From: Aspergillus flavus
Lineage: Eukaryota > Ascomycota > Eurotiomycetes > Eurotiales > Aspergillaceae
Reading direction: 5' to 3'
Assembly (NCBI RefSeq): GCF_009017415.1
Contig: NC_092403.1
Coordinates: 2,728,001 to 2,792,000, forward strand
DNA length: 64,000 nucleotides
Numbering within the stretch: position 1 is the stretch's first letter; every line of letters starts with the position of its first letter. The notes under the pieces were generated by a model that was given only the letters and a program-made list of their open reading frames with translations, made no database searches and had not been told where the DNA came from. Both the position numbers and the translations under genes were made by a program. Positions 60,108 to 64,000 of this stretch are shown one piece after another.

Positions 60108-61279
60108 GGTAAATCTTTAAGGTTAGCTCCACTTCGCAAACGATATAACTGAGTGAGCGAGCTAGAGAAGCTCAGTGGGTTTAGTCAGTGTGGAAAAGCA
60201 GTATACCGTACAGCTTATTCCAGGCATGAACTATATCAACAGCTATTCCATGCAACAAAACGGTAGATCAAGTCAAGAAGTCTCAAAAGATGAACATCTT
60301 CTGCAACAAGGGGATCTTGATACCCTGGGCTATCTTTTAAGGCGACCATGGTCCATACACGATTGTTCAATGTAGCGCATATATAAGACGTAGGGACAAA
60401 GAGCAAATAAGGTCAGTTAAGATTATTTGAAAGCGAAACAAGGGCATTCGTCCCATGACAATGGCATAAAGAGATTGTGCCATCTTTGTTTATTGGCATC
60501 CAATGCTTAGCGGATGTATAGAGGTAGACAGTGCTGAGAGTCGTCTTCAAGCAATTGAAGCCACCCACGCAGGTATGGATAACAATTAGTTGTCCTAACA
60601 GCCGTAATATTCAAGTCGGCTTATTCGCTTCGGGGTTAAGCTATTCTCTTTGCAGACAAGATAACAGGATTCTATGGCTATCATAAGCAGTTCAGTATTT
60701 AGTAATATCACATAAGAATGCAGTAGTACCACATATGAGTGGCATATCCCAGTGTAGGGTGACTGGGTCAATGGAAAGCATCCTGTAGATGCTGTTTCCC
60801 TGAAGAGCAAGCGCATAAAGATGCAAGACATGGTAAAGTACGACAACATTGATGGAAACATTCACTAGAGTTAGTATCTCATCAGATATACTAAGATTGA
60901 GCAAGATAAATTATTGACATACGCTCATAGAGATCATTCCAAGTCATATCTTGGAATGATGTCCCTACAAGACTGATAAGCAGTGATATGGAGAGAGGCA
61001 AAGGCAATCGATAAGCGTAATATTACCATACTCCCAGAACCGTATCATTACATAGTAGTCACATGAGCCATGTCCCAAAAGACCAATCTAGCTGTTCCAA
61101 GACTAGCGCTAACAAGTAAGCGAGCGCACAAATGCCTAAAGTGGGCTAGCGTGATTACCCGATCCCACAACGGGAGCCGAAGCAAAGTCCAAAGTCAAGT
61201 CGGGCCCTCGATTTCACCTCCTTCTCACCCCTCTCGCTGTCGACAATCAATCGCGATCCCGTCGCGCCAACCGCCCATC
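60108..61279. other. Divergent upstream region of the USP-like and rps18 genes
   Basis: About 1.2 kb. Part is promoter for rps18 (right). No other gene recognised. Confidence 0.5.
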
Positions 61280-62114
61280 ATGTGTACGTTTTACTCCTGA
61301 TCCCGAGCTGCTTTTGATTTGCAATATTCCTGGTGCCTTGTCGTTTCGCCATTTTTCCCGGATGAAAGAGACGGGTTGCAACATTGCGTGGGAGTTATCG
61401 ACAGGAGATGGAAGGGGATGATGATAATGAAACGACGACGTTGTCGGAAATACAATGGATAGTACAGAAAAAAGGCTGACTGTGATTTTGTGACCTACAG
61501 CGCTCGTGTCCGGCGAGAAGACGAACTTCCAGTACATCTTGCGTCTGCTCAACACCAATGTTGACGGCAAGCAGAAGATTATGTACGCCTTGACCCAGAT
61601 CAAGGGTGTCGGTCGCCGTTACTCCAACTTGGTCTGCAAGAAGGCTGATGTTGACCTCAACAAGCGGTACGTTCTCCGGTTCTTTCCATCATCAGAGACC
61701 TTGCGAGTGGGAGCAATGATAAAATGAAGAGGAGGAAAAAGAAGTGGTCACTATGATCAAGTGAATGAAGACCGAAAACACAGGACAACATGGTTAACGT
61801 GATTCTCTCTCTGCAGCGCCGGTGAGCTTACCACCGAAGAGCTTGAGCGTGTCGTCACCATCCTCCAGAACCCTACCCAGTACAAGATCCCCACCTGGTT
61901 CCTGAACAGACAGCGCGACATCACCGATGGCAAGGACTCCCAGGTTGTCTCCAACAACTTGGACAGCAAGATGCGTGAGGATCTCGAGCGCCTGAAGAAG
62001 ATCCGCTCCCACCGTGGTCTCCGTCACTACTGGGGTCTCCGTGTCCGTGGACAGCACACCAAGACCACCGGTCGCCGTGGCCGCACCGTCGGTGTCAGCA
62101 AGAAGAAGGGCTAA
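61280..62114 (+). CDS. rps18: 40S ribosomal protein S18 (uS13)
   Basis: Three exons (61280-61283, 61501-61666, 61817-62114) give 155 aa. The first exon is only ATGT: the start codon plus one base, completed to Ser after a 217-bp intron (donor GTACGT). This is a common layout in fungal ribosomal protein genes. The protein reads [20 protein letters not shown], then [51 protein letters not shown], and ends [20 protein letters not shown] followed by KG. It sits in the head of the small subunit near the P-site tRNA and the intersubunit bridge. Codon use is strongly biased, as expected for a highly expressed gene. The size and full-length match make the call secure. Confidence 0.98.
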
Positions 62115-62908
62115 GCCATACGAGAGGGTCACTATGCTGTGTTTTTTCCTTCGTACTTGCTGGTGGGGATGGGGGAATTCCTTTTTGTATGTTGGTGTGT
62201 TTTAACGAATTCTCGTGGGACCTGCACATGATCTGGTGTTAAATATAAAAATTGGCACGGGTCGAAAAATGAAACAATCATACCAATATGACACGAAACA
62301 TAAAATCTTCATTTTTTTTCGTTCTAGAAGAGGTCTACCGGGACTAGGCTTGCTTCTACTGGTAGAGTCATTTCCCTCATGCCTCCCTGCGGCCGTAAAG
62401 TTTTTGTCGTTGGCCTGTCGTATTATGTGAGTACAAATATCAGGTGCGTATGTAATTAATATTGGAGGATCTGCAGAGTATACTTATCGGTGAATTCGTC
62501 ATCTTATGATAAGGACATCGTTGCTGTTATCTCTGTATGCAGCTACTCCAGTATCCTTGATGAAGGATGTACCAAACCAACACCATGCAATCTGTCTTCC
62601 ACATCACTACATTAAATGTGTAATGAAAAGTGTAGTCAACTACGGAATAGTTACGGTCTAATAAAGCAAGCACATGCACCGTGATTACTCTATGAAAAGG
62701 ATCTGTATTCTAATCGTCGTATCGTTATATATATATATCGAGACATATAGCACGATACGACCATGAATGTTGATGTACAAACATCACAGCAAACAAGCAA
62801 TTGGAGCACATTACGCATCGAAACATATTCTGTGTGGCAGGTTACTGGGCCAGCAATATATCATCGAGACACATCCAGACATGTCTTATCCAAGTCCCAA
62901 CTAGCCAT
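62115..62908. other. Intergenic between convergent rps18 and carboxypeptidase genes
   Basis: About 790 bp of 3' flanking DNA with a TA run at 62726-62738. No gene seen. Confidence 0.55.
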
Positions 62909-64000
62909 CTAGAACCATTCACCACCCAACCAGCGGTTGAAGAATTCCAGACTAGCCTCGGGCTGGTCCATGGGAACCATGTGACCTCCACCGTAGAGAC
63001 GCATGAAGGTGAAATTTCCATGAGACTTAACCTGACCGATCTTCTTGCCGGTGTGTTCGTTCTGCTCGATCTTAAGGTCCTCCAGTTCGGCCGAGGCGTA
63101 CTCCTTCTGGCCAGGCCATTCAAGAGCCTCGGTCCAGGCCTTGTTGCCGAGCCAGTTGCAGATGTAGTCAGCATCACCGGCGTAGATCAGCACAGGGATC
63201 TGCTCGAGAAGGCCGGGAACAAGACGGTGGTAGGGCTTCATCCAATCACCGTGGAAGAGGAAGTTACGGTTGATGTCGAAGTTGCAGGAGTCATAACCAC
63301 CAACTTCGGCTCCGACGGCCTCGCGAACCTCAGCCTTGTTGAGATATTCACTCACGTAACCCATACCCTTGTAGCACAGGTTGCTTTCATCCTCACACTT
63401 GCTACGAACATCGTAGACGTTCTGTCCGGTGCGCTGGTAAGGTCCGATAAGAGCATTATTGCAGTAAATCGAGGCAGGGACACAGACCCAGGCGCTCTCA
63501 GAATTATAGCAAGACTCGATCATGGACCGACAGCGGGGTAGGGCATTGTCCATAGATTCGCAGGTAGCCTCATCGAGGACAGCCTTGTAGCCACCCTCGC
63601 CACATCCCATGGGGCGGTAGTACCCGTACTGAGTGAGGCCGTCCGTGAGACCGTTGCCGATCAGGACTGACTTGAGGTTGATGTTGCGGTTCTTGTGAGC
63701 CAAGATCTCGGATGCAAAGACTGGAATGTAATGCCCGGCGTAGGACTCGCCGGCAATATGGAAGTCCTGTTCCGCATATTCGGGGAATTGTTTGAAGAAA
63801 AGAGAGAGCAGAGCGTAGACATCCTTGCCAGCAGCAACAGTGTCGCTAACAGCGGAGCCACTGTAGGAATAGCCGACGTTCACGGGCTGATCAAGGAAAA
63901 TGACGGAGGCGTTAGAGTTCCACGAGAAGTCATTGTAGACGGGCTTAATGTTCTCATCGATGCTGCTAGGTCCCAGCTCCATAAATAGACCAGTGAGGGA
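62909..64000 (-). CDS. cpyA: Carboxypeptidase Y, 3' part (runs off the window)
   Basis: Vacuolar serine carboxypeptidase (S10) that trims C-terminal residues of peptides. The visible part (364 codons including stop, in frame to the right edge) starts [14 protein letters not shown]. It contains [16 protein letters not shown], the nucleophile Ser in GESYAGHY, the Asp of the triad in [14 protein letters not shown], and the His in [11 protein letters not shown] near the C-terminus. The paired Cys pattern of the family is present ([35 protein letters not shown]). The last residues are [11 protein letters not shown]. The signal peptide, propeptide and first part of the mature enzyme lie beyond 64000. 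No intron is seen in this part. Confidence 0.96.

Noticed and set aside
61284..61500. C/D snoRNA in the first rps18 intron
   Set aside because: An ATGATGA (about 61418) and a CTGA (about 61477) occur at plausible spacing, but no terminal stem pairs and no guide target was identified.
1..64000. CRISPR arrays, bacterial operons, prophage
   Set aside because: None present; the window is eukaryotic with spliced genes.

Overview
The window is nuclear DNA of a filamentous ascomycete, most likely an Aspergillus or a close relative in the Eurotiales. Genes are compact and cut by short (about 50-70 bp) GT..AG introns with CTAAC/CTGAC branch sites. There is a tRNA-Gly, and the gene families (Nma111, reticulon, INCENP/Sli15, Cns1, RPS18, carboxypeptidase Y, GH10-CBM1 xylanase, PKS-NRPS) fit a mould of this group. 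Exon coordinates below were worked out by hand from splice sites and reading phase.

Left part, 1-24 kb (accessory): an SRPK-type kinase; an N-terminal scrap of a sugar transporter; two related single-pass proteins with a cytosolic RICG-x-R motif and a PAN/apple-like outer domain; a seven-exon kelch-like single-pass surface protein; a fragment of glutathione peroxidase; then a collapsed biosynthetic locus. That locus holds a wrecked MFS drug transporter, an apparently intact HMG-CoA reductase, a dead alpha/beta hydrolase of the kind found beside PKS-NRPS genes, and a heavily decayed hybrid PKS-NRPS. The PKS-NRPS has lost the AT-to-KR core, part of the adenylation domain and several catalytic residues. 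The HMG-CoA reductase is the only member of the group with a clean reading frame.

Right part, 24.6-64 kb (mostly housekeeping): reticulon, INCENP/Sli15, tRNA-Gly(GCC), HtrA-type protease Nma111, an SS18/Snf11-like SWI/SNF subunit, a DUF2841 protein (with a possible small gene upstream), secreted GH10 xylanase with CBM1, Hsp90 co-chaperone Cns1, 3-isopropylmalate dehydrogenase, a small coiled-coil protein, a class I haem peroxidase, a ubiquitin-protease-like protein without the catalytic cysteine, ribosomal protein S18, and the 3' end of vacuolar carboxypeptidase Y, which runs off the right edge.

The most interesting point is the intact HMG-CoA reductase inside a degraded PKS-NRPS locus. It is either a core or duplicate sterol-pathway gene that happens to sit there, or a target-copy resistance gene that outlived its cluster. 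The sequence alone does not decide between these.
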